DNA from: Asaia bogorensis NBRC 16594
Lineage (GTDB): Bacteria; Pseudomonadota; Alphaproteobacteria; Acetobacterales; Acetobacteraceae
NCBI RefSeq assembly: GCF_001547995.1
Contig: NZ_AP014690.1
Location: forward strand, 897,501-961,500
Direction: 5' to 3'
DNA: 64,000 nucleotides
Shown: piece by piece, positions 36,020 through 45,646 of the stretch
Layout of the letters: each line of letters starts with the position of its first letter
Numbering within the stretch: the stretch's first letter is position 1
Notes under the pieces: generated by a model
Database searches by the model: none
The model's input: only the letters and a program-made list of their open reading frames with translations
Told to the model about the DNA's origin: nothing
Made by a program: the position numbers and the translations under genes

Positions 36020-36390
36020 GAAGGCAGAACGCCGAGCAGCGAGAGCAGAATGGCGCCGATCAGGGCGCAGAGGAGCAGACAGAAGATACCCTCCAGTCCA
36101 CTCAGTGTGATCTCACGGGGTTCCTCTGCCGACAGGGCTTCCTTTACCTTGCGAAACCGCCACCAGCTGGCAGGCAGAAGCGCAAGCCCGGCACAGATGG
36201 TGGCGACCCCGATCCAGGCTGAGGACCCCGGCAGAACCGGCATGGCAGCATGATGCTCGCTGCTGATAAGGCGCAGAAAGATGTTGAATTTTGCCAGCAT
36301 GCACCCGATGGCGACCATCGCCAGCGCCGTACGCACCCAGGCCAGAAAAGTGCGTTCATTGGCGGCGTGGTCGGTATAGCGGGCAATCAT
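36016..36390 (-). CDS. DUF202 (YidH-like) membrane protein
   Basis: A 124-residue protein with three hydrophobic helices (about residues 18-38, 57-76 and 101-121). The N-terminus RYTDHAANERTFLAWVRTAL is the DUF202 signature. Such small inner-membrane proteins have no established activity. It overlaps the upstream FAD protein gene by one base and the downstream LysR gene by four, so all three are translated as one operon. That coupling suggests a shared, undescribed role. Confidence 0.85.
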   Translation of the reverse strand: MIARYTDHAANERTFLAWVRTALAMVAIGCMLAKFNIFLRLISSEHHAAMPVLPGSSAWIGVATICAGLALLPASWWRFRKVKEALSAEEPREITLSGLEGIFCLLLCALIGAILLSLLGVLPS

Positions 36391-37829
36391 CAGGAACGGC
36401 TTTCATGACGGGGGGAAGCAGACGCGCCCTTTGGTGTCTGAATGGCTGAAGGGCTGGCGAGGCGTGTGGCGAGATCATAGGCCTGCTGGCGGATTTCCGG
36501 AATGGCGATGGATTCGAACAGTGTTCCCAGTCGGGCGGGTCCCAGGGTGTAGAGGGCATGAGGACTTTCGCCATTGGCGTTGATCAGCCTGCCATCATTG
36601 CCCGTATCCAGCCCGGCGCCCCGGTTGCCGGGCGAGGCGAGCCCCGAGGCAAATAACTGCTCAAGCAGGGCCGATCCGACACGCGTGTAGTCGAGGTCGG
36701 GACCTGTGCAATTCAGCACATGGTCAGCGCGAAAGCGCGTCTGGCCCCCGGCATGGCTGGCTGTCACGATCAGGCCTTCAGGCTGCGCCTCGATATGCGT
36801 GACACGGCCGGCATGAAGTTCGAGCGTGCCCTCCTGAAGGGCATCGTGCAGGAAAGCGGCGATCTGTGGTGCGATGCGGTGGCGCGCTACATCCCATCGA
36901 CGCCTGAGATGACGATTGAACCGCGCCTGTTCAGTTTGCGAAAGCGTCGCCCACAAAATATTGGTGATGGGACGCAGGCTGTCGATCGCACTGCGCCAGT
37001 CCAGTCCTTGCCTCAGCGCTGCATGAAACTCGCGGACATATCGGCTGAGACGGGCGCCTTTCTGATCGGCGCCTTTTTCGACGCTGATAACAGGCGCGAC
37101 GGATCTCTGGCCGGGTTTATGAGACTTCGGCAGGCTTGCATGGCCTGACAGGAGATGGATTGGTCCCGCATGGCTGGCGAGGCGCGCCTTCATGACCATG
37201 TCGATGGCGGTGAGGCCACTACCGATCATCAGTAATGTTGCCTCAGGGGCAAACGGGGTGAGACGGCCCGTCGCGGCCATATCTTCGGCAGCGGCAGTGC
37301 GGTAACCGGCCCCGCTATCCCAGACATTGTGATGATAACGCGGGTCGTGCATGACTTCAGGGGTTGCGCCACGCAGCATGGCAGGCGGGAAATTGCCAAG
37401 GGCCAGAACGACCTGCTGCGCCATGACGATTTCTCCGGAGGCCAGAACAAGCCGGAAACCCCTGGCGACAACATCGCATGCCACCACCTTGCCCTGCATG
37501 GAGATGACGCCGCTTTCGCCAAACAGGTGCTGGAGGTAGAGGCCGTAAATCGCGCGGGGGATAAAGGCATCGGGTGCGATACCCGGATCAATGTGTCGGT
37601 GTAGCCACTGCACGAAATGATCCGGCTCGTCCGCCAGCCCGCTCATGCCGCAGGCTGGAACGTTGAGCAGGTGCCCGATGCACCGCGTGCCATAGGCCAC
37701 CCCGAGAGCCGGGTTGGCACTGGGATCGATGATCAGACAATTCCGTCCATGTTGTCTTTTCAGAACATGGGCAAGCAGGGTTGCGCTGGCTCCCCCGCCG
37801 ATAATGACAATCTCATATGGCCTGTCCAT
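36390..37829 (-). CDS. FAD/NAD(P)-binding protein (NAD_binding_9 type)
   Basis: A 479-residue flavoprotein. The N-terminal Rossmann motif EIVIIGGGASATLLAHVL binds FAD, and a second glycine motif, LLMIGSGLTAIDM near residue 200, lies in an NAD(P)-binding position. YGTRCIGHLLNVPACGMSGL near residues 46-65 and the C-terminal LNCTGPDLDYTRVGS are typical of the FAD-NAD(P)-binding (HpnW/YwqG-unrelated) family. Substrate is unknown. It is the first gene of the operon with DUF202 and LysR; the start is preceded by AGGAAACC and a promoter with an inverted repeat. Confidence 0.82.
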   Translation of the reverse strand: MDRPYEIVIIGGGASATLLAHVLKRQHGRNCLIIDPSANPALGVAYGTRCIGHLLNVPACGMSGLADEPDHFVQWLHRHIDPGIAPDAFIPRAIYGLYLQHLFGESGVISMQGKVVACDVVARGFRLVLASGEIVMAQQVVLALGNFPPAMLRGATPEVMHDPRYHHNVWDSGAGYRTAAAEDMAATGRLTPFAPEATLLMIGSGLTAIDMVMKARLASHAGPIHLLSGHASLPKSHKPGQRSVAPVISVEKGADQKGARLSRYVREFHAALRQGLDWRSAIDSLRPITNILWATLSQTEQARFNRHLRRRWDVARHRIAPQIAAFLHDALQEGTLELHAGRVTHIEAQPEGLIVTASHAGGQTRFRADHVLNCTGPDLDYTRVGSALLEQLFASGLASPGNRGAGLDTGNDGRLINANGESPHALYTLGPARLGTLFESIAIPEIRQQAYDLATRLASPSAIQTPKGASASPRHESRS

Positions 37830-37856
37830 GGTTTCCTACTCCCTCGCGTCTCAGGG

Positions 37857-37903
37857 ACTATAAGGGGCGTGGGTCAATCGATCCAATTGATATTATGGAT
37901 CGA
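37857..37903 (-). promoter_or_regulatory. Promoter and LysR-type inverted repeat of the FAD-DUF202-LysR operon
   Basis: On the minus strand, TTGGAT (37886-37881), an 18-bp spacer and TATAGT (37862-37857) form a promoter. TCGATCCA (37878-37885) and TGGATCGA (37896-37903) are perfect inverted arms with a 10-bp AT-rich spacer, a size normal for LysR operators. The proximal arm overlaps the -35 box, where a bound regulator could repress. The regulator encoded by the operon's last gene is the obvious candidate; this is inferred. Confidence 0.6.
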
Positions 37904-38110
37904 ACCGATCGATTTTCATGAACAGTATCCTCGGTGTGGCCGCGGTTTGTTGCAGGCATCGTATCCTTGGGGTTGCTGCTTAGGTATCGAACAATCGCCT
38001 GGGAAACATGGGGGCTAGGAACAGGAAACAGCGCCTGACCCGTAAAACTGTTGCGCGACTCCGGATCAGAATCTGAAGATCGTGTCTCTGGCTCCTAAGG
38101 ACGCTTCGAG

Positions 38111-38503
38111 ATGATCCAAGACCGTGTGCGGATGATGATCGTTGTGGCCTGCGTGGCTGCCTCATTGCCTTATCCGGCCCGCGCGAAAGGCTTCTCGACC
38201 GTCCTGCCGCTCCAGCTCGATATGCCTGCCGGCAAGATGGTTCCGCCCTCAAATGGCCCTTTGGCGGGATCGGGACACTGGGAACCCGCGCCAATGCCTC
38301 GCCCGATGGCGGCACCGCCTTTAAGGCGCACCACGATTGGCAGGATTGTGGATTTCGGGCGGCAGTTTCTTCCTGTGGGGAATGGAGCACCGGGGCACGA
38401 TCCGACAACAGGCACATCGATCGGTGCGTTTGGACCGGCCTATCAGGATGCCAGTCTGGTCGGCCACGGACGCGCCCCGCCGGGCGAGACGATAGGGCAC
38501 TGA
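38111..38503 (+). CDS. Hypothetical secreted protein
   Basis: A 130-residue frame with a Sec signal peptide (about residues 1-25; MMIVVACVAASLPYPARA). The mature part is Pro- and Gly-rich with no recognisable domain (HWEPAPMPRPMAAPPLRR; GHDPTTGTSIGAFGP). A competing frame on the opposite strand is longer but has low-complexity shadow-like sequence and no signal. No clear ribosome-binding site precedes the ATG. It may be an envelope protein; the call rests on the signal peptide. Confidence 0.45.
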   Translation: MIQDRVRMMIVVACVAASLPYPARAKGFSTVLPLQLDMPAGKMVPPSNGPLAGSGHWEPAPMPRPMAAPPLRRTTIGRIVDFGRQFLPVGNGAPGHDPTTGTSIGAFGPAYQDASLVGHGRAPPGETIGH

Positions 38504-38914
38504 GCAGGAAGCTCGGCGCGGAGCGCTTCTTCTTCCTGCCGACACGGATCATGGACAGAGCGCAGGCGCGAGAACCCCGCGTGATTCTCGTTGGGGTCTG
38601 GGGAGTTTGAGGCGCCATCGTCCATAAGCCGGAACCGGGAACGTGAGGGAGCATTTCCGCGGAATCACGGCGCAAGTCGTTTGCAGGGCTTTGATATCAG
38701 GCAACACTCGCGACGATGCATTCCCCGAGCCCAGATGGGCGCTTTTGTCTGATAGGAAGATAGACTGTGGCTGACAAAACCGCCGGGTACAGCTTGCGGC
38801 CGCATTATCCGCGGAATGACTGCGCAAGAGTTGTGGGCGGCGCTGCCCCGGCTGAGGCAGGGAGTCTCCTGTCTCCATCGCTTCAGGCGTCGGAGACAGG
38901 GGTATGCGTCGATA
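38504..38914. other. Intergenic region with an imperfect repeat
   Basis: This 411-bp gap lies between the secreted hypothetical gene and the end of glyS. A segment TCCGCGGAAT-n-AC-n-GCGCAAG occurs twice in the same orientation, at about 38657-38677 and 38808-38828, about 150 bp apart, with a partly palindromic core. No gene is supported here, and I could not identify an insertion-sequence remnant. Confidence 0.45.
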
Positions 38915-40984
38915 TCAGCCTTCGATCTGGCCGAACTCGGCAATCTCGGTCAGTGTCTCACCAATCTGGGTCAGAAGGCGCAGGCGGTTGAGGCGTCGAG
39001 CGGGCTCGGGATCATTGACCGTCACCTCGGCAAAGAACTGATCGAGGCTCGGGCGCAGGCCTGCTGCCACACGCATGGCTTCGGCAAAGCGCTCTGCCAC
39101 CAAGGCATCGTGGATATCCTTGCGGGCGGCCGCAAGAGCGTGGCCCAGAGCGCGCTCCTCATCCTGCACATAGAGTGCCGCATCGGGTTCACCCTGATGC
39201 GGGCCGTCCTTGCGGTTCTCGATACGCAGGATATTGGCGGCGCGCTTGCTGGCCGCCAGCAGGTTGCGTCCGTCATCCGTGTCCACCATCTCGGCCAATG
39301 CCGAGGTGCGGGCCAGGAGGCGTACGAGGTCGCCATCCAGTCCACCTGCCAGTGTGGCGGCGAGCACATCGTGACGCTCGCCCTCGGTGCGAAGCTGCAC
39401 GCGCAGGCGCTCGGCCAGGAAGCCGGGCAGGGCGGCGAGCTCGCCGCCTTCGCGCAGGCCTTCGGGCAGGTTCTGCGCAGCCTGTGCGATCAGGGCTGTC
39501 AGATCGAGGCGCAACTGGTTGTCACGGATGATGCGGATGATCCCGAGCGCCGCACGCCGCAGCGCATAGGGGTCGCCCGAGCCACTTGGTGTCTCGCCCA
39601 TGGCGAAAAAGGCCGTCAGCAGATCCAGACGGTCTGCCAGAGCCACGGCGACCGAGACAGGCGCGCGCGGTGTGTCGTCATTCAGGCCGCGCGGCATGTA
39701 ATGCTCTGCCACCGCATCCGCAACGGCATCGCCCTCATGGTCATGACGGGCGTAGTAGCCACCCATGATCCCCTGAAGTTCGGGGAACTCGCCAACCATG
39801 CCGGTAGTCAGATCGGCCTTGGCCAGCAGGGCGGCCCGTTTTGCTTGGTTCTGTGCGGTGTCATCCAGCCCCAGCGCCTGCGCCACGATACCGGACAGCG
39901 TCACGATGCGCTGGACGCGCGCGCCCTGACTGCCGAGGCGGGCATGGAAGGTCACGGCATCGAGCGCCGCAACACGATCGGCCAGCGTCGTCTTGCGGTC
40001 GAGATCCCAGAAATGGCGGGCGTCGGCAAAGCGTGCCCGCAGCACGCGCTCGTTGCCTGCAATGGTCAGGGCGCCACCATCGGCAAAGTCCATATTCGCG
40101 ATGAATGCGAAATGCGGTGCTGCCTTGCCGTCTGCCGTACGCAGCGCAAAATAGCGCTGGTTGATGCGCATCGAGACCTGCATCACTTCAGGGGGCAGAT
40201 CCATATAGGCATCGTCGATACGCCCGAGCAGGGCAACGGGCCATTCAGCCAGACCCGAAACTTCCTCGACCAGCTTGTCATCCTGCACAAGGGTCAGGCT
40301 GGCCCTCTCGGCCTGAGCCTGCAACCCGTCGCGAATGATCGACAGGCGTTGCGCCGGGTCGAGCACGACCTTGCGGGCAAACAGCTCGCTCCTGAGCTGC
40401 TCGAAGGACGTCACCTCGAACGCTTCCGGTGCCGTGAAGCGATGGCCTTCGGTCTGCGTACCGGCCACGAGCCCGTGGGCATCATCGGCGTCGGTAGCGA
40501 GGCTGAAAGGCACCAGCTTGCCGTCAAGCAGGCAGATCACGCGGCGCAAGGGGCGTACCCAGGTGAAAGCGCTGCCCTGTCCCCAGCGCATGGATTTGGG
40601 CCAGGGAAAGCGCCAGAGCAGGCCGGGAATGGTCGCTGCAATCTGCTGGGAAGCGGTGATGGCTGGCAGTGTGCGATTGAGCACCCAGAAACCGTTTTCG
40701 AGCACGAGCGCATCGCGCTCGGCACCGTGCTTGCGCAGAAAACCGGCAAGCGCCTGTTCGGGCGCGCTCTCGCGCGGGCCGCGCTCGGACTGCGTCGTTT
40801 CAGCAATCTGATCGTTGATCTCAAGCGAGACGCCGATACGGCGCGCGCCCCAGAAAGCTGTGACGTTTACGGGTGACAGGGGCGAGAGGGCCTCACTGAC
40901 CAGACGGGCCAGATCTTGCCCCGCCGTTTCCTGCATCCGGGCGGGAATTTCCTCGCAATCGAGAACGAGAAGGAATTCGGCCAT
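38915..40984 (-). CDS. glyS: Glycyl-tRNA synthetase beta subunit
   Basis: A 689-residue beta subunit of the heterotetrameric glycyl-tRNA synthetase, which charges tRNA-Gly with glycine. It begins [18 protein letters not shown], shows WGARRIGVSLE, the catalytic-scaffold segment RWGQGSAFTWVRPLRRVICL and RINQRYFALRTADG, and ends in an HD-like and anticodon-binding C-terminus. ATG 40984 overlaps the glyQ stop by one base (TAATG), so the two chains are made in step. The start was chosen by this overlap and by family N-termini. Confidence 0.95.
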   Translation of the reverse strand: MAEFLLVLDCEEIPARMQETAGQDLARLVSEALSPLSPVNVTAFWGARRIGVSLEINDQIAETTQSERGPRESAPEQALAGFLRKHGAERDALVLENGFWVLNRTLPAITASQQIAATIPGLLWRFPWPKSMRWGQGSAFTWVRPLRRVICLLDGKLVPFSLATDADDAHGLVAGTQTEGHRFTAPEAFEVTSFEQLRSELFARKVVLDPAQRLSIIRDGLQAQAERASLTLVQDDKLVEEVSGLAEWPVALLGRIDDAYMDLPPEVMQVSMRINQRYFALRTADGKAAPHFAFIANMDFADGGALTIAGNERVLRARFADARHFWDLDRKTTLADRVAALDAVTFHARLGSQGARVQRIVTLSGIVAQALGLDDTAQNQAKRAALLAKADLTTGMVGEFPELQGIMGGYYARHDHEGDAVADAVAEHYMPRGLNDDTPRAPVSVAVALADRLDLLTAFFAMGETPSGSGDPYALRRAALGIIRIIRDNQLRLDLTALIAQAAQNLPEGLREGGELAALPGFLAERLRVQLRTEGERHDVLAATLAGGLDGDLVRLLARTSALAEMVDTDDGRNLLAASKRAANILRIENRKDGPHQGEPDAALYVQDEERALGHALAAARKDIHDALVAERFAEAMRVAAGLRPSLDQFFAEVTVNDPEPARRLNRLRLLTQIGETLTEIAEFGQIEG

Positions 40985-41871
40985 TATTTCGACTCCTCGT
41001 CGCCAGCAAGCCAGGTTTCGCAGCACAGCTTCGCAAGATTGCGCACGCGACCGATGTAAGAGGCACGCTCCGAGACCGAGATCACACCACGTGAGTCGAG
41101 CAGGTTGAACAGATGGCTGGCCTTGACGCACTGGTCATAGGCAGGCTGGGCGACACCGGCTTCTGCCAGACGGACAGACTCCGCCTCGGCATCACGGAAG
41201 TGACGCATGAGCATTTCGGTATTGGCCAGCTCGAAATTGTGACGCGAGTAATCCTGCTCGGCGCGCAGGAAGACATCGCCATATTTCAGGCCCTGACCGT
41301 TGAAGTCGAGATCATAGACGTTTTCGACGCCCTGCACATACATGGCCAGACGCTCAAGCCCGTAGGTCAGCTCGGTTGAGGGTACGACGGTCGGGATGCC
41401 GCCAACCTGCTGGAAATAGGTGAACTGCGTGACTTCCATGCCATCGCACCAGACTTCCCAGCCCAGACCCCAGGCGCCGATGGTCGGGTTTTCCCAGTCA
41501 TCTTCTACAAAGCGGATATCGTGCTTTTCCGGATCGATCCCGATGGCACGGTAGCTGTCGAGCAGCAGGCGCTGGCTGTCCTCGGGTGTTGGCTTGAGCA
41601 GAACCTGATACTGGTAATAATGTTGAAGACGGTTCGGGTTTTCGCCATAGCGGCCATCTGAGGGACGGCGGCAGGGCTGCACATAGGCGGCCTTCCACGG
41701 CTTGCGCCCCAATGCCCGCAAGGTGGTGTGCGGCGAGAGCGTGCCCGCGCCAAGCTCTGTGTCATAGGGCTGGAGCAGGGCGCAGCCCTGTGCCGACCAG
41801 AACTGATGCAGGCGCAGGATCAGATCCTGAAAGGAAAGGGGGCGTCCGCCGTTTTCGGGCAAGGGGGTCAA
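40984..41871 (-). CDS. glyQ: Glycyl-tRNA synthetase alpha subunit
   Basis: A 295-residue class II synthetase subunit that holds the active site. Signature segments are [20 protein letters not shown], the tetrapeptide-rich [36 protein letters not shown], and the long [20 protein letters not shown] (20 residues). It lies upstream of glyS with the genes coupled by TAATG. The two-subunit form is typical for alphaproteobacteria. Confidence 0.97.
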   Translation of the reverse strand: MTPLPENGGRPLSFQDLILRLHQFWSAQGCALLQPYDTELGAGTLSPHTTLRALGRKPWKAAYVQPCRRPSDGRYGENPNRLQHYYQYQVLLKPTPEDSQRLLLDSYRAIGIDPEKHDIRFVEDDWENPTIGAWGLGWEVWCDGMEVTQFTYFQQVGGIPTVVPSTELTYGLERLAMYVQGVENVYDLDFNGQGLKYGDVFLRAEQDYSRHNFELANTEMLMRHFRDAEAESVRLAEAGVAQPAYDQCVKASHLFNLLDSRGVISVSERASYIGRVRNLAKLCCETWLAGDEESK

Positions 41872-42045
41872 GGATCGAGGCTCCGGTCTTGTTCACTTGC
41901 CCTGTTCTACCCTGACAGCCCAAACAAGCCAATCTCAGGTGCCACACTCAATAGGCCTGGCCTTTGAGACGGGCTCTTGCAACTCTTTCCGACCCAAACC
42001 ACATTATATGCCGTTATCATTTTGACCGGATGGAGAGTCATCCCC

Positions 42046-42834
42046 ATGAACCAGCAAGAGCGTGATCTTATTTCGCAGTTCGTTGCCCGCGTCGGCGGAG
42101 CGCCGAATAGCGGGTTTGGCGGCTCTCAGGCCCCGGCCAATCTGCCTCCGGTCGATCCCGAGGCGGATCGCTGGATTGCGGATAACTTCCAGAAATATCC
42201 CGAAGCCCGCTACCGCGTGACCCAGATGGCTGTGGTGCAGGAAGTGGCGCTGGCCGAAGCGCAGAACCGCATCCGCCAGCTTGAGTTCCAGTTGCAGCAG
42301 GCGCAGTCCCAGCTGCAACAGGCACAGCAGCAGCGCCCGCAGGGCGGTGGCGGTCTGTTTGGCGGTCTGTTTGGCGGCGGTAATCGCCAGCAGTCATCGG
42401 CGCCGCCTCCGGGCTGGGGTGGACAGCCCCAGCAAGGCTACGGTCAGCAGGGTTATGGCCAGCAGGGCTACGCTCCGCCGCCGCAGGCCAACCTGCCTCC
42501 GGGTTACTCGACCGGCATGTTCCAGCAGCGCGGGTCGGGCTTTCTCGGTTCGGCACTGACCACGGCCACCGGTGTCGCGGGCGGTATGCTGGCTGCCAAC
42601 GCCATTGAAAGCCTGTTTTCGGGCCATCATGGCGCCGATGCTGCCGGGGGTTTTGGTGGCGGTGAAACCATCATCAACAACAATTACGGCGGTGCGGGTA
42701 ACGATCCCTTTGCCGGGGGCGGTCAGGACGCCGGGCAGAACTACGACGCCAATGACTGGGGCAATAATGGCGGCGATAGCGGCGGAGACTGGGGTGGTGA
42801 CAGCGGTGGCGGCTGGGGCGACGATTCCTTCTGA
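42046..42834 (+). CDS. DUF2076 family protein
   Basis: A 262-residue protein. The N-terminus MNQQERDLISQFVARVGG with VDPEADRWIADNFQKYPEA is the DUF2076 signature. A Gln-rich coiled coil (LEFQLQQAQSQLQQAQQQ, about residues 76-95) is followed by a Gly/Gln/Tyr-rich region, a short hydrophobic glycine-rich helix near residue 180 (GSALTTATGVAGGML) and an Asn/Gly/Asp-rich tail. Function is unknown; periplasmic or surface location is suggested for relatives. A strong terminator follows. Confidence 0.82.
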   Translation: MNQQERDLISQFVARVGGAPNSGFGGSQAPANLPPVDPEADRWIADNFQKYPEARYRVTQMAVVQEVALAEAQNRIRQLEFQLQQAQSQLQQAQQQRPQGGGGLFGGLFGGGNRQQSSAPPPGWGGQPQQGYGQQGYGQQGYAPPPQANLPPGYSTGMFQQRGSGFLGSALTTATGVAGGMLAANAIESLFSGHHGADAAGGFGGGETIINNNYGGAGNDPFAGGGQDAGQNYDANDWGNNGGDSGGDWGGDSGGGWGDDSF

Positions 42835-42927
42835 GCCCGTCATCATGGCCTGATCCGAGCGGATCTCCGGGCTATGCAGCCTCAGTGCAATTCATGCGGA
42901 AGCCTCAGATCCACGACTGATTTCTGG

Positions 42928-42957
42928 AAAACCCGGCCCTCACGCCGGGTTTTCTTT
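42928..42957 (+). terminator. Rho-independent terminator after the DUF2076 gene
   Basis: AAACCCGGC (42929-42937) pairs over 9 bp with GCCGGGTTT (42944-42952), followed by TCTTTT. It lies 94 bp after the DUF2076 stop. Confidence 0.88.
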
Positions 42958-43052
42958 TGCCCGCCGACAGATCGTGACAGGGTCGCTTGTCCATGTCCGG
43001 CGTCGGGGCATGATCTCTGTCCGCCCCGCTATCCGTGAGGAGAAACTCCAGA

Positions 43053-43826
43053 ATGAGCCATCCTGTTTTCCGCCGTATCCTTCTGACCAACGATGACGGC
43101 ATTGACGCGCCCGGTCTGGAGCTCCTTCAGGACGTGGCAGCGCAGCTGTCGGATGATGTATGGGTGGTTGCCCCGGCGCGGGATCAGAGTGGAATCTCAC
43201 ATGCACTCAGCCTGCATGACCCGCTGCGTGTTCATCAGCATGGGCCAAGGCGCTTCGCCGTGACCGGCACGCCGGGCGATTGTGTGGCCATTGCGGCACG
43301 GCATATTCTGGGCGACGCGGCCCCGAGCCTTGTCCTGTCCGGGGTCAATCGTGGGGCAAATCTAGGCGTCGAGACGGTGTTTTCCGGCACGGTGGGGGCG
43401 GCCATGACAGCCATGCTTCTCGGCCTGCCTGCATTTGCGCTCAGTCAGGCCTTCAGCGACGGCAATAATGTGCCTTGGGAAACAGCCCGAAAACTGGCGC
43501 CGGATGTCATTGCCGCCTTCGCCCCCCTCGCGCTGCCGGAGCCCGCCTGCCTGAACATCAATTTTCCTGCCTGTCCCGCCAGCGAGGCAAAGGAGGCCGT
43601 GGTGACGACGCAAGGCCGCGGGCTGCTGCGCGATGTCGAGGTTGTGGCGCGCGAGGATATGCGCCGCGCGGCCTATCACTGGCTGCATCTCAAGCGCGAT
43701 CACGAGGGTGACGCACCCGGTACGGAAACCCGTGCCATCACCGAGAAACATGTGAGCGTGACGCCGCTTTCTTTCGGGCGGACAAACAGGGTGGTCCATG
43801 ACTGGCTGATGGCACGGCCCCGCTAG
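43053..43826 (+). CDS. surE: 5'-nucleotidase SurE
   Basis: A 257-residue metal-dependent phosphatase acting on nucleoside 5'-monophosphates and polyphosphate. The family signature LLTNDDGIDAPGLELL at residues 10-25 supplies the metal-binding Asp pair, and SGVNRGANLGVETVFSGTVG near residue 97 the Asn/Gly metal loop. ATG 43053 follows GAGGAGA by 9 bp. In many alphaproteobacteria surE lies next to serS; here the two genes are about 13 kb apart. It is transcribed as a single gene. Confidence 0.94.
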   Translation: MSHPVFRRILLTNDDGIDAPGLELLQDVAAQLSDDVWVVAPARDQSGISHALSLHDPLRVHQHGPRRFAVTGTPGDCVAIAARHILGDAAPSLVLSGVNRGANLGVETVFSGTVGAAMTAMLLGLPAFALSQAFSDGNNVPWETARKLAPDVIAAFAPLALPEPACLNINFPACPASEAKEAVVTTQGRGLLRDVEVVAREDMRRAAYHWLHLKRDHEGDAPGTETRAITEKHVSVTPLSFGRTNRVVHDWLMARPR

Positions 43827-44042
43827 GCGTCGAGCGGCCTCCTCTGCTCGGTCAGATCGGGGAAGGGCAGGCGAAGGTCTCGCACTGATCGCTACCGTAT
43901 CGTGTCATGACCCGATCCGGGCTCGCTGACGTTACGCGCTGCTTTCAGGGGGATGACGCGAGCCAGAGGCCTCAACCCGATCCGCTTCCCGGCGTTGCAA
44001 TCGGTATCCAACACTGATTCATCCGATTGCACTGGAAACGAC

Positions 44043-45560
44043 ATGAGCCAAGATCTGCTGGACTGGACCGATGTTATGGCCCTGAATGACCTTCCGGAGG
44101 AGGTCATCACGCCCTTTACCATCGGCGACAAGGCGCTGGTTCTCTATCGCTCAGGCGATCAGATCCGGGCCTTCGACGGAAAATGCCCGCATAAGGGAGC
44201 CCCGATGGAGCAGGGTGTGGCCTGCCGCTCGCTGCAGGGCGATGTGCAGCTTGTCTGCCCTTGGCACAAGGCGAGTTTCTCGGCCGAGAGTGGTCGCCTG
44301 ATTGAGCCGCCCGCTCTCGATCCGCTCAATCGCTACCCGGTTGAAGTTCATGATGATCGCGTGCTCGTGGGCAAACAGCCCATGAGCCAGACGGCGCCAG
44401 CCCCTATGCGCGAGCACGAATTCGTTGCCGTCATCGGGGCCGGGGCGGCGGCGATTGCTGCGGCGGTGACCTTACGCGAGGAAGGCTTCGCCGGACGCGT
44501 GGTACTGATCAGCCCTGAGCCAGACCTGCCCTACGACCGCACAGCGCTCAGCAAGATGGTGCTTGGCTCAGGTGAGGAGGGGGCACCTCCTCCGGCTCTG
44601 CGCCCGACGGAATGGTATGACGCGCACAGGATCGAGCGGCTGGTTGATCGGGCGGTCAAGGTCGATCTCGAAACCCGCCTGATCACGCTGGAGAAAGGCA
44701 ATCCGTTCACGCCGGATCATATCCTGCTTGCCTCCGGCTCTCGCGCCCGCAAGCTGGATGTGCCCGGCGCCACGCTGGAAGGAGTGCATGGGCTACGCTC
44801 CGCACAGGACGCCCAGCAGATCATCGCGGCGGTGGACAAGAATACGAGTGTTGTCGTGATCGGTTCCGGCTTTATCGGCATGGAGGCGGCGGCGGCCTTG
44901 CGCAAGCGTGGGGCTGGCGTAACGGTGGTGTCGCAAAGCGAATTGCCATTCCAGAAGCAGCTTGGCGACAGCGTGGCAGGTGCCATGCGCAGCCTGCATG
45001 AGGAGAAAGGCGTCGCCTTCATCGCCTCGCGCAAGGTGAAGGCCATTGAGGGAGACAAGGCAGTCAGCGCTGTGACGCTGGATGACGGAAGCACCATCAG
45101 CGCCAATCTGGTTCTGGCCGGTATCGGTGCCAGCCCGGTGCTGGATTATCTGCCTGATTACGCCATCAACAATCAGGACGGGCTCGATGTGGATGAGTCC
45201 ATGCGGGTTGCCCCTCATGTCTATGCGGTGGGCGATATCGCCAGCATGGCGCATGACGGCCAGCGTTACCGCATCGAGCACTGGCGCACCGCGCAGTGTC
45301 AGGCGCGTATCGCGGCACGCACCATGCTGGGCCTGCCCGGCGGAGCATTGCCCGTGCCGTGGTTCTGGACGCAGCAATATGACCGCAAGATCGAATATCT
45401 CGGCTGGCCCCAGAGCTTTGACAGGGTCGAGATCGACGGCGAGGCGGATCGCTTCGATTTCACGGCACGTTATCTGAAGGGTGATAAAATCGTGGGTCTC
45501 GCCATGGCGGGACGTCCAAAAGAGATGGCGAAGGAAGCCGTCACCTTCGACGATGCTTGA
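44043..45560 (+). CDS. Rieske-domain FAD-dependent oxidoreductase (AIFL-like)
   Basis: A 505-residue protein with two parts. Residues 1-105 form a Rieske [2Fe-2S] domain: [11 protein letters not shown] and CPWHKASF give the Cys-His and Cys-His ligands. From about residue 120 a pyridine-nucleotide disulphide oxidoreductase fold follows with FAD motif [16 protein letters not shown] motif [16 protein letters not shown] near residue 275 and the FAD segment [10 protein letters not shown] near residue 395. The fusion resembles apoptosis-inducing-factor-like ferredoxin/NADH reductases. Its electron acceptor is unknown. The start ATG 44043 is the only one that keeps the Rieske domain intact. Confidence 0.88.
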   Translation: MSQDLLDWTDVMALNDLPEEVITPFTIGDKALVLYRSGDQIRAFDGKCPHKGAPMEQGVACRSLQGDVQLVCPWHKASFSAESGRLIEPPALDPLNRYPVEVHDDRVLVGKQPMSQTAPAPMREHEFVAVIGAGAAAIAAAVTLREEGFAGRVVLISPEPDLPYDRTALSKMVLGSGEEGAPPPALRPTEWYDAHRIERLVDRAVKVDLETRLITLEKGNPFTPDHILLASGSRARKLDVPGATLEGVHGLRSAQDAQQIIAAVDKNTSVVVIGSGFIGMEAAAALRKRGAGVTVVSQSELPFQKQLGDSVAGAMRSLHEEKGVAFIASRKVKAIEGDKAVSAVTLDDGSTISANLVLAGIGASPVLDYLPDYAINNQDGLDVDESMRVAPHVYAVGDIASMAHDGQRYRIEHWRTAQCQARIAARTMLGLPGGALPVPWFWTQQYDRKIEYLGWPQSFDRVEIDGEADRFDFTARYLKGDKIVGLAMAGRPKEMAKEAVTFDDA

Positions 45561-45594
45561 CAGACAAGGGGTGGAGCGGCTTCCTGCGCTTCAT

Positions 45595-45618
45595 TCGCGG
45601 GGGGAACACCCCCGCAAC
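45595..45618 (+). promoter_or_regulatory. Hairpin in the aspS leader
   Basis: A 7-bp GC stem GCGGGGG (45597-45603) with CCCCCGC (45609-45615) and 5-nt loop lies 31 bp before the aspS start, followed by a 4-bp AACC/GGTT hairpin. There is no T run, so it is not an ordinary terminator; it could influence translation. Confidence 0.35.
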
Positions 45619-45646
45619 CCCGTGGTTACGAATCAGGAAGACGCCC

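Noticed and set aside
37980-38675. Leftward frame opposite the secreted hypothetical gene
   Set aside because: Arg/Ser/Pro-rich sequence typical of shadow frames, no signal peptide or ribosome-binding site; the opposite frame has a signal peptide.
38640-38840. Possible insertion-sequence remnant between the secreted gene and glyS
   Set aside because: No transposase-like coding, no terminal inverted repeats and no target duplication.
38816-40876. Long open frame opposite glyS (686 codons, plus strand)
   Set aside because: It lies wholly antisense to the well-supported glyS gene and lacks a recognisable domain; long antisense frames are common in GC-rich genes.
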